From positions 256,308 through 320,307 of the forward strand of contig VFFE01007193.1 of the NCBI GenBank assembly GCA_008921705.1: a stretch of 64,000 nucleotides of DNA. The letters run 5' to 3'. Shown here one piece after another: positions 1 to 12,600 of this stretch. The notes under the pieces were generated by a model. The model made no database searches, was not told where the DNA came from, and saw only the letters and a program-made list of their open reading frames with translations. A program made the translations under genes and the position numbers. The stretch's first letter is position 1. Every line of letters begins with the position of its first letter. Source of the DNA: Burhinus oedicnemus (lineage: Eukaryota; Chordata; Aves; Charadriiformes; Burhinidae).

Positions 1-301
1 CCACCTGCCCCCAGCGTGGGACATGGGGCTGTACCCAAGCCCCACACTGACCCTGTGGATGCCTCCTGCCTCAGCTTGCAGGACTGGGAGAGGACACAGA
101 GCCAGTTGCTGTTGCCTCTCTCATCCCTACACTTCTGCGCCACCAGTGTGACCAGACATAAGCTGCTGGTCTCTGGTGAAGCATGTGCTCATCCCAGCTC
201 CTTCTCTCTGTTTCTTCTTTGTATTATCCTCCCTCTGCCCAGTCATCTGCTCTCTTGGAGACTAAACCTCTTTTCCTTCCCCCTCTCTCTCTGCTGCCCA
301 G

Positions 302-1732
302 GTGGAAGCGCTGCAGTCCATAATGAACTTTGTTACTTCCAGTATCCTGCTCCCGCTTCTTAATGGTGAGAACCTGCTGGGGGGAATGGGGGTGCTGGGG
401 TAATTGCTGGCCAGGTCGCTCTGTCCAAGGAGGCCAAGCTTGATAACTAAATCCGTGTTGCAAAGCGTGATTGGTGGATAAAGCCTACAGCGAGTGCAGG
501 CGATGGCAGTAAAAGCACCCGGCGGAGGCAGGCTGTGAGCAGCCGGCGTGCGGGAGCCTCTCGGTGCTGTGACACGCATCCAGCAGTGAACACAATGGGA
601 AAAAATGAGCACCATGCACATCCTAATGCTTTCCAGACCCCCTCCCCTGCTCTCTGCTCCTCATGACTCCGCAGTACATGGAGGCAGAGTGGTGCTGGCA
701 GCTGCCAGGGGCCCGCGGGGGCACATCATGCAGCCCCCAGCCCTTCTGTGGAGACTGGGAGGAATTTCCTCTGCCTACCCCTGGAGCAGCGGGGGTGAAG
801 AAAGGGCTGGGGGGAGGAGATGGACACCAGCTTTGCACAGCCCATGCTCTCTCTTGTTCTTTTTCCCGTTCCAATGTGGCCGCGTGTGTTGTCTTTTCCA
901 GCCAGGTTAGATCAGGGTTTCCCTCTGCCGCTGCCAAAAAGAATTCAGCCCTCCAATATCCTCGTGCGGTTTCACCAGGTGAGTGAGGGGAGCACCCAGC
1001 CTTGGCCAGAGGCGCCCTGTTCCCCTGAGCCCCTGGCCTGCTGGCATGGTGTAAAACCATTTCCTCAACCTGTGCTGGGATGCAGTGGGCAGGAGCATGT
1101 GCTGGGCAGGATCCCAGCAGCACAGCTGCAAACCAGAGACCTGATTTCCCCATCCGCTCTATGGGGGTCCGGGCTCTGCACTCCCAGGGCAGCACCGCAT
1201 CATTCTCCAGTTCTTAAACCCGGGGCCTCAATTTCCCACGACGCTTTTTATAGCCCGCACAGCTCTGCGGCAGCATTACCCTCAGCTCCTGCCTTCCCCA
1301 GCCAGCGGTGCCTGGTGGGATGCTGCATGCAGGGCAGCTGGTGCCGGACACATCCGGCTGTGGTGGGACAGGCAGCGCCTGCCAGTCCCAGTGGAAGGAG
1401 CCCTGCTGGGACTGGGGAGCGGAGAAAGCCCCTCTTGTGGGAGGCCTTGGGGAAGTCCCAGAGGGGTGCCATGATGTGGGTGCTGAATAGTTATTGTAAG
1501 GCGTGCCTGTGAAATGTCCTCAGAGCCCTTCCAGGGCTAGAATTAGGCACAGGGGCTGGGAGCCTCCCGTGCCTATCCATCCTCCCTCCCCAAAATGTGG
1601 TGGCTGCTGGGGAGCATGGCAGCCCGCAAGAGAAAGCAGCTGCCAGGGCCTGTGGCAGCCCCATGCTTTCTCTCTTTCTCCCAGAATTTCCTGCTGCTTG
1701 GAGCAGACATTCATTATCAGCTCCAGGGATAG
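302..1732 (+). CDS. BPI/LBP-type protein, 3' end only (last three coding exons)
   Basis: The last coding exons of a bactericidal/permeability-increasing-type gene lie at 302-365 (64 nt), 902-978 (77 nt) and 1685-1732 (ends TAG). The phases join exactly: the G at 365 plus CC at 902 make an Ala codon, and the last exon starts in phase 0. The peptide has the family signature VEALQSIMNF, then QGFPLPLPKRIQ, then NFLLLGADIHYQ, close to the C-terminal end of BPI and LBP. The 64 and 77 nt exon sizes are the conserved ones of this family. These secreted proteins bind lipids such as lipopolysaccharide. The earlier exons are upstream of the window, and I saw no convincing one in 1-301. It reads towards CDK5RAP1. 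It could be BPI, LBP or an avian egg relative (OCX36 or TENP); the sequence here does not decide. Confidence 0.85.
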
Positions 1733-2021
1733 AGATAAGGCGACAACAAGGACCTCGAGCACCAACAATGCCCCCTTTGCCCCTTCCTTCCCCCGTGACT
1801 GCGCTGCTGGAGCTGAAGACCACCAGTTCTGCTGCAGCGTCCCCCACTGCCTGCCTTGCCCTGGACCACGGCTGGGGGCAGAAGCACCCCCGTGGCCCAA
1901 ACCCTGCGTCCCCCAGCCAGGGCCTCACCCAGCACTACTGAGAGCTGGGGGTCCCTGGCCCCCCAACCCCACCCTGCCCCCCTCCCCTCCCACTTCTGCT
2001 GTGTTGGAGGCAGCTGGTGGC

Positions 2022-2027
2022 AATAAA
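2022..2027 (+). other. Polyadenylation signal of the BPI/LBP-type gene
   Basis: An AATAAA hexamer lies 290 nt after the TAG at 1730-1732 and is followed by a G/T-rich stretch (2037-2060) suitable as a downstream element. It gives a 3' untranslated region of about 310 nt. Confidence 0.7.
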
Positions 2028-2221
2028 GGTGGCCAACACTGGGGTCGTGTCTGTGGTGGTGCTGTCACTGTGGTACCTTCCCTGGGCCCTTCGCACCGGG
2101 CCCGGGGCTTGCTCGGGGGCGGCCGTGGGCTGCCAGGACCCCCCCCGGGGGAGGGTGGGTGCCCAGGAACCCCTGTTGTGGCTCTTTTTATCCCTGCGGT
2201 CACGGCAAAGCACCACGGACA

Positions 2222-2425
2222 TTTTTACAATGAGGGCAGTGAGATACTGGCCCAGGTTGCCCAGAGAGGTGGTAGATGCCCCATCCGTGGAAACAGTCAA
2301 GGTCAGGTTGGACGGGGCTCTGAGCACCCTGATCTAGTTGAAGATGTCCCTGCTCATGGCAGGGGGGTTGGACTAGGTGGCCTTTAAAGGTCCCTTCCAA
2401 CCCAAACCATTCCATGATTCCACGA
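2222..2425 (+). mobile_element. CR1 non-LTR retrotransposon, 3' end fragment
   Basis: The fragment carries the diagnostic CR1 3' end: GGTTGGACTAGGTGGCC, then AAAGGTCCCTTCCAACCC, then a short terminal ATTCCATGATTC-like repeat. It is truncated at the 5' end, in plus orientation, and has no open reading frame. It sits between the BPI-type polyadenylation signal and the CDK5RAP1 CpG island. Confidence 0.9.
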
Positions 2426-2439
2426 TCATGTTTCCATCG

Positions 2440-3010
2440 TTATTTCACCCGCCCGCGGCGGGGCTCTGCCCGGCCGCCCGCGGCTCCCCGACTCCGCCCG
2501 GCAGCGGGGCGGGCCCGGCGGAACGGCGGCGGCGCGGAACGCAGCGCCGAGGGCCGGGAGGCGGCGGGGCCCCATCGGCGGCGCACGGCGGGGCCGCCCC
2601 TTCCCCGCTCACGGCCCTTCCCGCCCCGGCCGGCCCGCACAGCGCCCCTCGGCCGTCGCCGTGGCAACGCGGCCTGCCCCCGGGGCCTGGCGCGGCCTCC
2701 CCGCGGGACGCGGCCATGCTGCCATGGGGGCGAGCGCTGCGGGCGGCGGGGCTCCTCCGCCCGGCCCCCGGGGCCGCCCGCCGAGCGCGCTGCGGACCGG
2801 GCGAGCGGCCGGTGGGGAGCCGGGCCGCGCTGCCCGCGGGGCCGGACCTGCGGCACTTCCTGAGAGGGGCCGTCGCCGGGGAGCCGCGGCCCGAGCCGCA
2901 GCCGGACGCGGCCCCCGGGACCGGGAGAGGTCTGTGGGTCTGCGGTGCCGACGTCCCCCTTCCGCGGGCCGGGGCTGGGCCGGTGCTAGCCCGGCCCTGC
3001 GGCTGTGGCC
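2440..3010. promoter_or_regulatory. CpG island promoter of CDK5RAP1
   Basis: The stretch is extremely G+C- and CpG-rich, far above its flanks, and covers the region before and including the first coding exon of CDK5RAP1 (ATG at 2716). No TATA box was seen. This is the usual promoter type of a broadly expressed gene and contrasts with the TATA promoters of the BPI-fold genes in the window. The exact transcription start cannot be read from sequence. Confidence 0.75.
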
Positions 3011-6000
3011 TTGCAGCCGGGCCAAAGCCGGCCATAAGGGCTGTTGGGGTCGGTGGTGCCCCACAGCTGGAGTCGGAGGGTCGCTGTAGCGTGCATGGGA
3101 GAAACGAGTTGTTTGGGTGCTTTTGGGGCCCTGAAGGGGATTTTGATAGTAGAAGTCCGGCTCGTTGGCCGCGTGCCCACCGGTGTGTCTCCCCTCGCCA
3201 TGAAGGGAGTGGAGCGGGTTGCTCTGGGGTCTCTCCGCAGTCCCTGCGCTGGGCTGCCAGCCGGGGCCATGGCAGGGCTTTCAGGCTGCGATGCCCTGGG
3301 GAAGGGGGCTTTCCTTGCACTAAATGATCTATAACACAGCCTCAGCTTCTCTGCAAGCCACAGTCCAGACCTGCCGTGTCAGAGTGACACGCTCTGATGC
3401 ACTCAGGTTTCCCAGAGTCCGGCTTTACTTTTAGCTTATCCTTACTGTATGGGCTGCAAGCGAAGGTAGCTTTAGTGCCGCTTGCTTGAATCTCCCCACT
3501 GGTGGGACTGAAGGTTCCTTCCTATGGAAAAGGTCATAGAAAGGTTGTAGATGAGAGCAGAGGCAGGCTTCTGCGTCACACCGCCTTTGTTGCAGTGTAC
3601 CTGGAGACGTATGGCTGCCAGATGAACGTCAATGACACGGAGATCGCCTGGGCCATCCTGCAGAAGAATGGCTACACGAGGACAAAGGAGCTGGATGAGG
3701 TAAGGCACCTTGGCAGCTCTCCTGTAGCACAGGCCTGCGAGGGCATCACACCGCTGGTGTGCCCACGAGTCCCAGGTTTTGACTGGAATGAAATCTTGCA
3801 GGATGTCGTGATTTTTGCAGTCTAAGCTCTGTGGTGTAAAGGAAGCTACTTAACAAGCATGGTAGAAAGCTGTGGGTTGGTTTTATTTCTTTAAACTGCT
3901 GGGTTTCCTCTCAGTTGGAGAGCAGTTGGACACAGCAGGATGCTCCTCACTCCTTTGTCTGAGTTTACTTCTGCCATTTAGTGGAAGACTCTGCTTGTCT
4001 TCTCAGTTTCTTGCACCTTAGTTTGTTGAAACCCACCATGAACTTTGGCAGATCTTTTTCACTGAGTTAACTGAGTTTTGTAGTCTGCCTCTTCAGGTTA
4101 CCTGTGCAGGGCACAAGTACTTATCGTTTGGCTTTTACAAATTACTCTTTTTTTTGTTGTTGTTGTTTTCAATTTAGGCAGATGTGATTCTCCTTGTCAC
4201 CTGTTCTGTGAGGTAAGGAAACTTTTGTCACTGCTGGTTTTGGACAGTTTTTAAGGAATTACCATTTGAAAACCAAGGCAATAAATATGTTGTGTGCAGA
4301 AAAGAGCATACAGATGTTAAACAGCATGTTTAGATGAGGGTAGAGTTAGCTGATGCTACAATGTGTAACAGTAATTGTGCTATGAATTGCTTTTCTATAT
4401 AGTGAGAAGAAGCTCTTCGGTAGAATAAGCTCTGTGTATATGTCATAGACCGTTAGAGACCTGCACAGATTGGTGTTTTAATGGTTTTTAAATTTTTTTA
4501 ATTCTGTCTTCTCTTGAACTGACTGGCTTTCTAGTACAGAATCTGTACTTTCAAAATTTGGGAAATACATTTAGGGGCAATTTGGGATATAAATATACAG
4601 GGAACTTTGCTTGGTTTTTCTGAATGCAGAAAATATCAAATGCTCATTGTCACTTTCAAGGTAGCTCATACTGGCTGGCTAAGGCAGACTGTTTCTCCGC
4701 AGGCGCCTAGTCCCTGAGTTGTTCCTGCAGTGCAGATGCTCCCAAGCGAGCGAGACAATAGTAGATAAGATAGAGTCAAGACATAATCCACGCACCACAA
4801 ATGACACTTTCATAGGCCATCAGATCCATCAGGTGGATGATTCCCTGTCTTTAGTTGAATTCTCTCAAAGCGCTTGGGCTGCTTCACATTGGGAGACTGT
4901 TAAAGCGCAACAATTGGAATAACCACTGTTTTCCTGGCTTTCCAGGGAGAAGGCAGAACAGGCAATCTGGAATCGCCTGCAGCACCTCAAGGCACTGAAA
5001 GCCCGGCGGCAGCAGGCTCGCTTACCTCTCCGGATCGGGATTCTAGGTACCTGGTGGGATGTGCAGCAGTGGGTAGCGCACACTGTTGTGCACATCCCGT
5101 CGTGCTGTGTTTCCTCTTCCCCTCTGGCGGCATCAAGCCTTTTCTGCAGGGTGAAAGCAGCTAGTGAAGGGGTGCGGAGGTGTAACAGAGGGTGGGTGTT
5201 TCCTCACAAAGACCCTTCTCCTCTGGTGGCAGGATGCATGGCTGAGAGGCTTAAGGAGGAGATTCTGCACAGGGAGAAGCTAGTTGATATTGTGGCAGGC
5301 CCTGATGCATATCGTGACCTTCCCCGGCTGCTGGCTGTGGCAGAGTCTGGCCAGCAAGCTGCTAATGTCCTGCTATCGCTAGATGAGACTTACGCAGATA
5401 TTCTGCCTGTCCAGACTAGCGCAGGTGGCACGACAGCGTTTGTGTAAGTACCTTTTTTTTCCTGTGCATGTTTCTGTGATTCTGGTTTGGAAATATTGCT
5501 GTGCAGAACAGACGTGTCAGTGACAGCAGCTACCCAAGAGATGTAATGCCTGGTTGCACTCGCTCCCGGCAGCCCAGAGGCATGAGTCTACCAGACTGTG
5601 TTTGCTGCTTCTTCACTGTCTGACTGAGCCCTGGAGAGACTGCCCCGTGCTCTGGCTGTCTGCAGGCTTTTCTTACTCTCCTTTGAGAATGTTGATTGTC
5701 TAAGCCTGATGCTGCACCAAGTGATTTCTGTCCCACTGACGTCTGTAGCTTTCTAAAGTCTGTGCCTCTCTCATCTCCTGCCTTCTGCTGTGTCCTGCCC
5801 CAGGTTCTCCTCTTTAATTCTTCTAATCATCCACGCATTCCAACTTCTGTTCGTTTTGTTTCCATTTGTTCAGTTTTGATAATAAGATTCCCAAACTTGA
5901 AATCAGACTCTGCTCAGTGTGGCCCTAGAGTACAGAAGGACAGCATCACCCTCTGTAGGAAAAGGATGCAGAAGGATCTTTCGTGACTGCCAGACTACAG

Positions 6001-9000
6001 GGCAAGTCTGTGCCTCATTAGTTGCTTTCCAAGTTTCTTGGAAATGTGCATGAAAATTATGAGGTGTTAGCTAGGGGCAAGCAGAAGCCAGCTTTGGCTG
6101 GAATGGTGTGTAAGGGGAGGCTGCAGAGCTGTCTCCAGAGCTGGTGCTGTGTGTGCCGCAGGCCAAGGGAGTTGGCTGAAGGCAGCAGTGCTGGGCCAGG
6201 TCAAAGCAGGGCAGGATGCAATATGGATGACTCTTCCGGAGCGATTGTAGTATGACCTGTACCTTACCTCTCGGCAGATCTATCATGCGGGGCTGTGACA
6301 ACATGTGTAGCTATTGCATTGTGCCCTTCACCCGTGGCCGTGAAAGGAGCCGCCCCATCGCATCCATCCTGCAGGAAGTGAGGATGCTCTCCGATCAGGT
6401 GAGGCAGAGCCTCCTTCCCACCTGCCCCAAACCATGGGTGGAAGGATGGTTCTCAGTGAAAGTGTTTTCAGTGATACCTTTGACCAATGACACCACCTTT
6501 ATCTGTGGAAATAAGGTTACCATAGGGTTCCACTAGTGGCATTTTGATTCCCCTTTTAATACTCTGAGATGGACAGGCAGGCTGTGGCTGCCCTTGCAGC
6601 TTAGCCATCCTGGCCAGATTATATTTTTTCCTCTCTGTTTATCTTTGTAGGGGGTGAAAGAAGTAACCCTTTTGGGTCAGAATGTCAACAGTTTTCGAGA
6701 CATGTCTGAGGTGCAGTTTCAGTCAGCTGCTGCCCCAGCCCTCAGTCGTGGCTTTAGCACAGTCTACAAAGCTAAACCGGGAGGCTTGCGCTTTGCACAT
6801 CTTCTAGACCAGGTTTCTAGAATTGATCCAGAAATGAGGATCCGTTTCACCTCTCCACACCCCAAGGATTTTCCTGATGAGGCAAGTGTAAAATAAACAG
6901 CTGGACCTCTGCTTGCAGGCAGGCAGGCAGGCAGCTCTGAACTGCTAGATGTGGGCTGCGCTTCCTTCCCGAAGGGAACACAGAATCACAGAACGGGAAC
7001 AGCAGCTCCTGGGAGAGGGAATGTTTGTGCTAAAGCTAGCAGGTTTGCAATTTGCTAGCTTTTACCCTGGGAAGACTTTCCCCCTTGGCATCCTGGTAGA
7101 GTTGAGCTGTGTATGACCTTGTCTCTTGATTGTCCATGACAGGTCCTGCAGCTTATCCAGGAGCGACACAACATCTGCAAACAGCTTCACCTCCCAGCCC
7201 AGAGTGGAAGCACACGAGTCCTGGAGGCCATGCGACGAGGGTGAGTGATCGCCATGGGGAGTCCTGTGCCCTACCCTCTGATTTAGGATGCTGGCTTCTC
7301 CTCCCCGATGTTGTGGTTTTCTGATTAGCAAATCCATGTGTTATTCATTGCAGATACACAAGAGAAGCATATTTAGAGCTTGTACACCATGTGCGTGAGT
7401 CCATTCCAGGTAGGGGCTCCCTTTACCTTGATGCGAGCTCAGCCCAGCTGTGTCTTACTGTCCTTTCTTGAGTGAAGTGTTCGTCTCTTCCTTGAGGGAA
7501 GTGTAAAGCTGCATCTCTGTTACAGGAGTGAGCTTAAGCAGCGATTTCATTGCTGGCTTCTGTGGAGAGACAGAAGAAGATCACCAGCAGACAGTGTCCT
7601 TGCTGCGGGAAGTCCGCTACAACGTAGGATTCCTGTTTGCCTACAGCATGAGACAGGTGAGTGCAGGACCTGATGGAGAAGACTCTTATCTCTGGGTATC
7701 TCACCTAATTCCTGAGTGCTGTTTCTCACAATAAGACACTAAAAAAAAAAAGCTACTGAAAATAATACCTGAAGACTTGGTATATTGGTAGAATTTTTTG
7801 CTTGCGTGCAGCACTTCTAGGATATGTGGTTCTGCAAGGGCCACCTTTGTGCCTGAAAGGCTTCCAGCTCCCTTGTGTCAGCATCAAGGTTGATTAGTGA
7901 TTGGGTGACCTGGTTCTGCAGATGCTCCAGAGTGATTGCAATGAAGCAGCCATGTCTGTGGAGACCTGGCTGCAGGTACATTTTTCTTTGCTGATGAGAA
8001 ATTGTGCTGACATAGCTGGGCTCCAGCCCAGCTACAGAGACTCTGTCAATCGAGTCTGGAGAGAAGTGGTGAGTTTTCAGAAGGTATTTCTGTGGGAGGA
8101 GTGGATAGCTGACAAGTCTCCATTAGAATGCTCTCCAAAGCACAGGGTGCCGACAGGGAAGAAGAAAGGAGATTGGGAAACATAAGGAAGCAAAGGAGTA
8201 GGGGTCACCTTTCAGCACATGGGATTCGAAGTAATGGAATCCATTGCCTGTCCTTGTGGACAGACAGGCAACAGACACATCTCACATAGGAGATGCAGAA
8301 CTTTTTCATGGATACTCAGCACCCTACATCGAACCATCTATCGAAAAGGCGGTACAGAAAGAACGTGAGGAACTCAAGGATGTTGTTGGTCCTGAAAATG
8401 TTCCTTGAGATTGTAAATACAAACTGTAATGTGTGGAAAGCTGTTGCTTGAAGAGCAGCCAAGCTGTTTGGGGTCAGACAAGGTTCTCATCTCAGACTGT
8501 CTGGTTATTGAAGAGCTTTGTCTGTTTACAGAAAACCCGGGCATATCACCGGCTGCAAGACGATGTGCCTGCAGACATAAAACGGAGGCGGCTGGAGGAG
8601 CTCATTACGGTCTTTCGAGAGGAGGCTGCAAGGGCAAATGAGGCGATGGTGGGCCAGTCTCAGCTGGTGCTAGTGGAGGGGGTGAGTGTACCTGCAATAG
8701 AGCTGTCCTCCCCTCTTGCTGGCCAAGAGGCTCTTAGGCTGTACACAGCAATCATCGCTTCTGCCTTCCCTTCTCACTTTCCCCACACAATCTTAGGACT
8801 CCAAGGCCGTATCTTCTCACTTAAGCAGACAGCCTGATTTTTTCCAGAGCACTGAGCTGAGCACAGGAGGATGGGATAGGTTAGAGACATGTCTCTGGCC
8901 AAGCGCTGAATTAGTGCAGGCTTTGAAACACTGGCTTCGGTGTGTGGGTGTCAACACACAGCAGCTCTGGCCATAGGACTTTATTACATGGCATGCTTAA

Positions 9001-9488
9001 CAATGTGGAACGTGGATTTTAATACTGGCAATAGCGCTCAATTAATTCCTGAGGCAGTAAAACCCAGCAGTGAATCAGAGCTATTGCCATGCAGGTAATG
9101 TTCTCTGTCCTCCTTTCAGCCCAGCAAGCGCTCTGCCTCGGAGTTGTGTGGGAGGAATGACGGCAACATCAAGGTGATCTTCCCCGATGCTGAGATAGAG
9201 GATGCTGCGGGCTGCAAGGCTCCGGTCAGAGCCCAGCCGGGGGACTATGTGTTGGTGAAGGTGACCTGCCTACGATACTTGTTTCCTTGGGCTCTTTTTC
9301 TTGCACAATGCTGTTCTCTAGAGCAGCTGCTGCCAGGAGAGCCTAAAATTAGAATAGATCCTCCTCAGCCTTTCTGTTCCTGAGGACTGTTGTGCTGTTT
9401 CTTTCAGGTAACTTCTGCCAGCTCTCAGACGTTGAAGGGAGCTCTGCTCTGTCGTACTACCCTCTCCTGCTTTGCCACTTGTCATTGA
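2716..9488 (+). CDS. CDK5RAP1: CDK5RAP1, mitochondrial tRNA methylthiotransferase
   Basis: A radical-SAM enzyme that converts i6A to ms2i6A at position 37 of mitochondrial tRNAs (family knowledge). Coding exons: 2716-2929, 3596-3699, 4178-4212, 4946-5046, 5233-5443, 6278-6398, 6651-6881, 7143-7240, 7354-7409, 7526-7656, 8532-8681, 9120-9260, 9408-9488. Together they give 557 residues with every phase matching. The N-terminus is Arg/Ala-rich without early acidic residues, as in a mitochondrial presequence. The MTTase domain has its three cysteines in YGCQMN (Cys79), LLVTCS (Cys115) and GCMAER (Cys153). The radical-SAM CX3CX2C is CDNMCSYC (Cys228, 232, 235). A TRAM domain follows near 475-545. 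The donor at 6882 is GC instead of GT. Exon 1 uses a weak GTCTGT donor, and the human-like linker before VYLETYG is not visible. It is slightly shorter than the human protein. Confidence 0.96.
6921..6935. repeat. Short GCAG simple repeat
   Basis: A few tandem copies of the tetranucleotide GCAG lie in the intron after the GC donor of CDK5RAP1, about 40 nt downstream of that donor. Confidence 0.7.
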
Positions 9489-9583
9489 GGTATTGCTGCC
9501 ACCAGTGGACGAAAGCAGCACATTTTCTCCAGGAAGAAACAAAGAAGCTTGGTCAGGTGGAGACGGGGTAGAAACAGGGAGAT

Positions 9584-9638
9584 ATATGTATATTTATATA
9601 TATATATAAAAATAATAATAATAAAAAAATATATATAT
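9584..9638. repeat. AT-rich simple repeat in the CDK5RAP1 3' UTR
   Basis: TA dinucleotide runs flank an AAT trinucleotide run, about 100 nt after the CDK5RAP1 stop codon. The tract contains the AATAAA listed separately. Confidence 0.85.
9620..9625 (+). other. Probable CDK5RAP1 polyadenylation signal
   Basis: AATAAA lies 132 nt after the TGA at 9486-9488, inside the AT-rich repeat. It is the first hexamer after the stop, but because it arises from simple sequence the real site could be further downstream, for example among the A/T-rich motifs near 10085-10120. Confidence 0.45.
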
Positions 9639-9699
9639 TCCTGTTTTGGCAACAACCTGCTACCCATAGATCTGTGCAAGTCTGTAGGCAAAAGGGGTG

Positions 9700-12600
9700 G
9701 AAGCTGTGTATGGACTTACCAAACCCAAGTACCATATTTTCACTTGCTCTCAGGCTTGGCCCACCCTCGCAGTGCTGACGGTCTGTCCTCTGACTTCGAT
9801 CCCGTTCTCTGCTGCAGCCCAGCCTGAGAAATGTGGTTCTGCAGAGCAGGTCATTCCTGCTAGCTCAGTTGAATGTAGGAGCTGCAAAAACTGGTAGTGC
9901 CTAGAAAATACAGCTCCAGTAACTGCTGGAGAATGGAAGGAGTACAGCCAGAGCTCACGAAGAACTCAAAGAACAGGAGAAGATTGTGATGAATTCTTTC
10001 CAAATACTGATAACATCCCTATTGGCAAAATGCTTGGAAAGGGCAAGGAAGAACCTGCACTGTGGCTGTATGATGGAATATGGCACCAAACTGTGGAATA
10101 TAAAATGATATAATGTGCATGTAATATCTGAGGCCGAGGGAATGCAACCTTACCCCTGCACTGGGGATATTTGGATCTAGGTTAGAGAGGAAGGATTTCC
10201 CTGTCTCCAGGCCTGAGGGGAGGCATGGTAAGGAGTGGCTGCCAGCCGAGCGTTGTCTCTAGCCTTTTAAAACTTCAGGTGCAGCTTTGTAATCCAAACA
10301 TCTGTGGATGTCCTTCGCTTTGCTCACTGGAAAAGAGAAATGGCCGTACCAGTTTAAATGACCAATAACTTCTTTAAGTGCATCTTACAGTTCCTTGTTT
10401 TTATCAGCCTGCAGCTAACCCTGGCCACACTGTGTCATATTCCAGGCTGATCTGCTAAATTCAAACAAATACCTGTAACCTGCACTTGTAAGTAAACTCT
10501 CTCTTAGGAGATGTGAGAGAGGATCATCCCTTTTAATATAGATAATCGTGTTATTAAAAGAAATCATTGTAAAAGGCTCTCTCTGGTGACAAATTTTGAA
10601 GGAACAGCTGATTAACTCTTAATGTAGCAGTCGGTACATGAATTTGCAGAATTTTTAAGTAAGCATGAAAGGGTTTTGCTAGAAAATCTTCTCTCCTGCT
10701 CAGCTCTTTCTGGGATATAATTGTATCTCTTTGAAAACAGCATGATTCGCTGAATATTCATCAGAGCTTAGTTGAAGAAACAAATACATTTTGCTTATTA
10801 TCTCAGAGCCCATTCTCTTCTCCTAGAAGTGAATCTGCACAAGTCAGCATGGGTGCTAACAAATACATGGTGCCGTTCTTCAATCCTGCCTCCAAATGGG
10901 AAAGTGTCTCAGGCCCAAATTCACAAACCAGGTCTTAGACCTCTGCTGCCTAGCGAGTGTGAGCCTTTGACCAGTGGGTTTTTAAGGAAGAGGCAGAGAG
11001 AAGCTGTTTGGTTTGAAATACCAAAGGAAGGAGCAGGATGTATAAGCATCGTCCCTCAAAAGCGACAGGCACTGAAGCGTGGTAGCTAATTAAAACAACT
11101 GGGTAAGTGGCCCAGTGTTAACTGCCCCGCAGCATCTCTTTCAGCATGTTTTCCCTATGTATCTTGAAACCGTGGCCCAAGCCAGCACCCCCTGAAAAGG
11201 GCTGACACCCACCTTTCACCGCTTATTTTACCTTCTCCCCAAAAGCACCTATTCCAAGTGAGAAATGCAGACAGCAGTGTGCCTTCCCCGCTCCATCCAG
11301 CTTTGAGGCCAGCTGTGGTCGTTTTACAATCATTATTTTAAGAGCAAGAGACTAATGAGGAGGAGAGCTGGGTTTTACATTTTGATGAGAAGGTGATAAT
11401 GCTCGCTGCACAGACTCCCCAAGGAGCCGTAGCGCTTACCATTTGCCTCGCCTCCTTAGTTTTTATAGGCCTCAGGAATGAGGGCTGAGGTTTTAAGGCA
11501 GCGAAGCATCCATTAGGAAGCGCTTACAGTGACCTTGGAGGCTGAGTTAGTCATTTGGCACTGCCTGAAAGCAGGAATGTTTTTTTCTCAGGCTAGAGGT
11601 GGGATGCGGTTTCTGTATTATTTGGCAGAAGATTTGCTCCCTGAATTTGGCTGTTGGGAAAGCTGTTCATTCTGCTTTGTGCTCATTCTCGTACATTTCT
11701 TTTCCCAGTTTGAGCAGGGACGAGAGTCCTGAACTCCACAGGATTTTAAAATCTCCCACACTGATTTATACCTGTGCCTTCTTCAATTGGAGGCTGAAGT
11801 GTTGCGGTATTTTGGCATACCTCAGTGACGGAAGGGATTTGTTTTGCTGGGATTGCTGCTGTAAGACAGCTCTGGGTCCAACCCAAAATACCGGGCACTG
11901 TATCTCTGCTCCGTAGAGAAACACGGATACAGGAATCAGTACCCAGACTTGGTAGGAACATGACTATCTGGGATTTGTTACCGGAAAAGAGGCCTGCTAG
12001 GTTTTTATTATCCAGAGCATAGTGTTTAAAAGCCTTAATTTCAACCAATTTTGTAAGTATCCTCATAAGATACATTTTGTAATGAAGCTTAGTCCGCACT
12101 TCCATATCCCAAACTCTGGGAACCAGTTCTGGTGTGTTCCTGAGGGACCACAGGGGACAGCAGCCCTGTTAGAATTTGAAAGCTGGAGCCTACTCTTGGT
12201 CTTTTGGAAAAGAGCTGCGGTCAGCCACTGCCAGGCTGCGTTTGCTTCTGGGCACAGGAGGAGATGTTCCTCAGAGGGAAAATACTACCGTTTGGATGCT
12301 GGGTGGTATTTTGTTTTAGGGATGACTCAGGAGTCTTCCTCAGGTCAAACCCACAGTTCTAAATCCCTCCTCGCTGTGCAGCTCCGGTGTTGTTCGGTGT
12401 GCTCAGCCTTCCTGTATCCACTTGCTTGGGGTGGAAACCGCTAGCAATAACACCACCAGACCAGAAGTCACCATCCTGAGGAAGCGGGGGGGGTGGGGGG
12501 TGGGGAAAAAGAGCATGTCAGAGCAATGGAAGTAATTATTCACATGGGTTTGGGGTTATCTGCTTGCTCTTTCTGTTTCTACGGTTCCAAGTTTATATTC

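Noticed and set aside
1..301. An additional exon of the BPI/LBP-type gene
   Set aside because: The 43-nt exon expected before the 64-nt exon was sought but no stretch with matching phase and family residues was found; it is probably upstream of the window.
6975..7000. Short CR1-like string (CAGAATCACAGAAC) in a CDK5RAP1 intron
   Set aside because: Too short to tell from chance; none of the diagnostic CR1 3' sequence follows.
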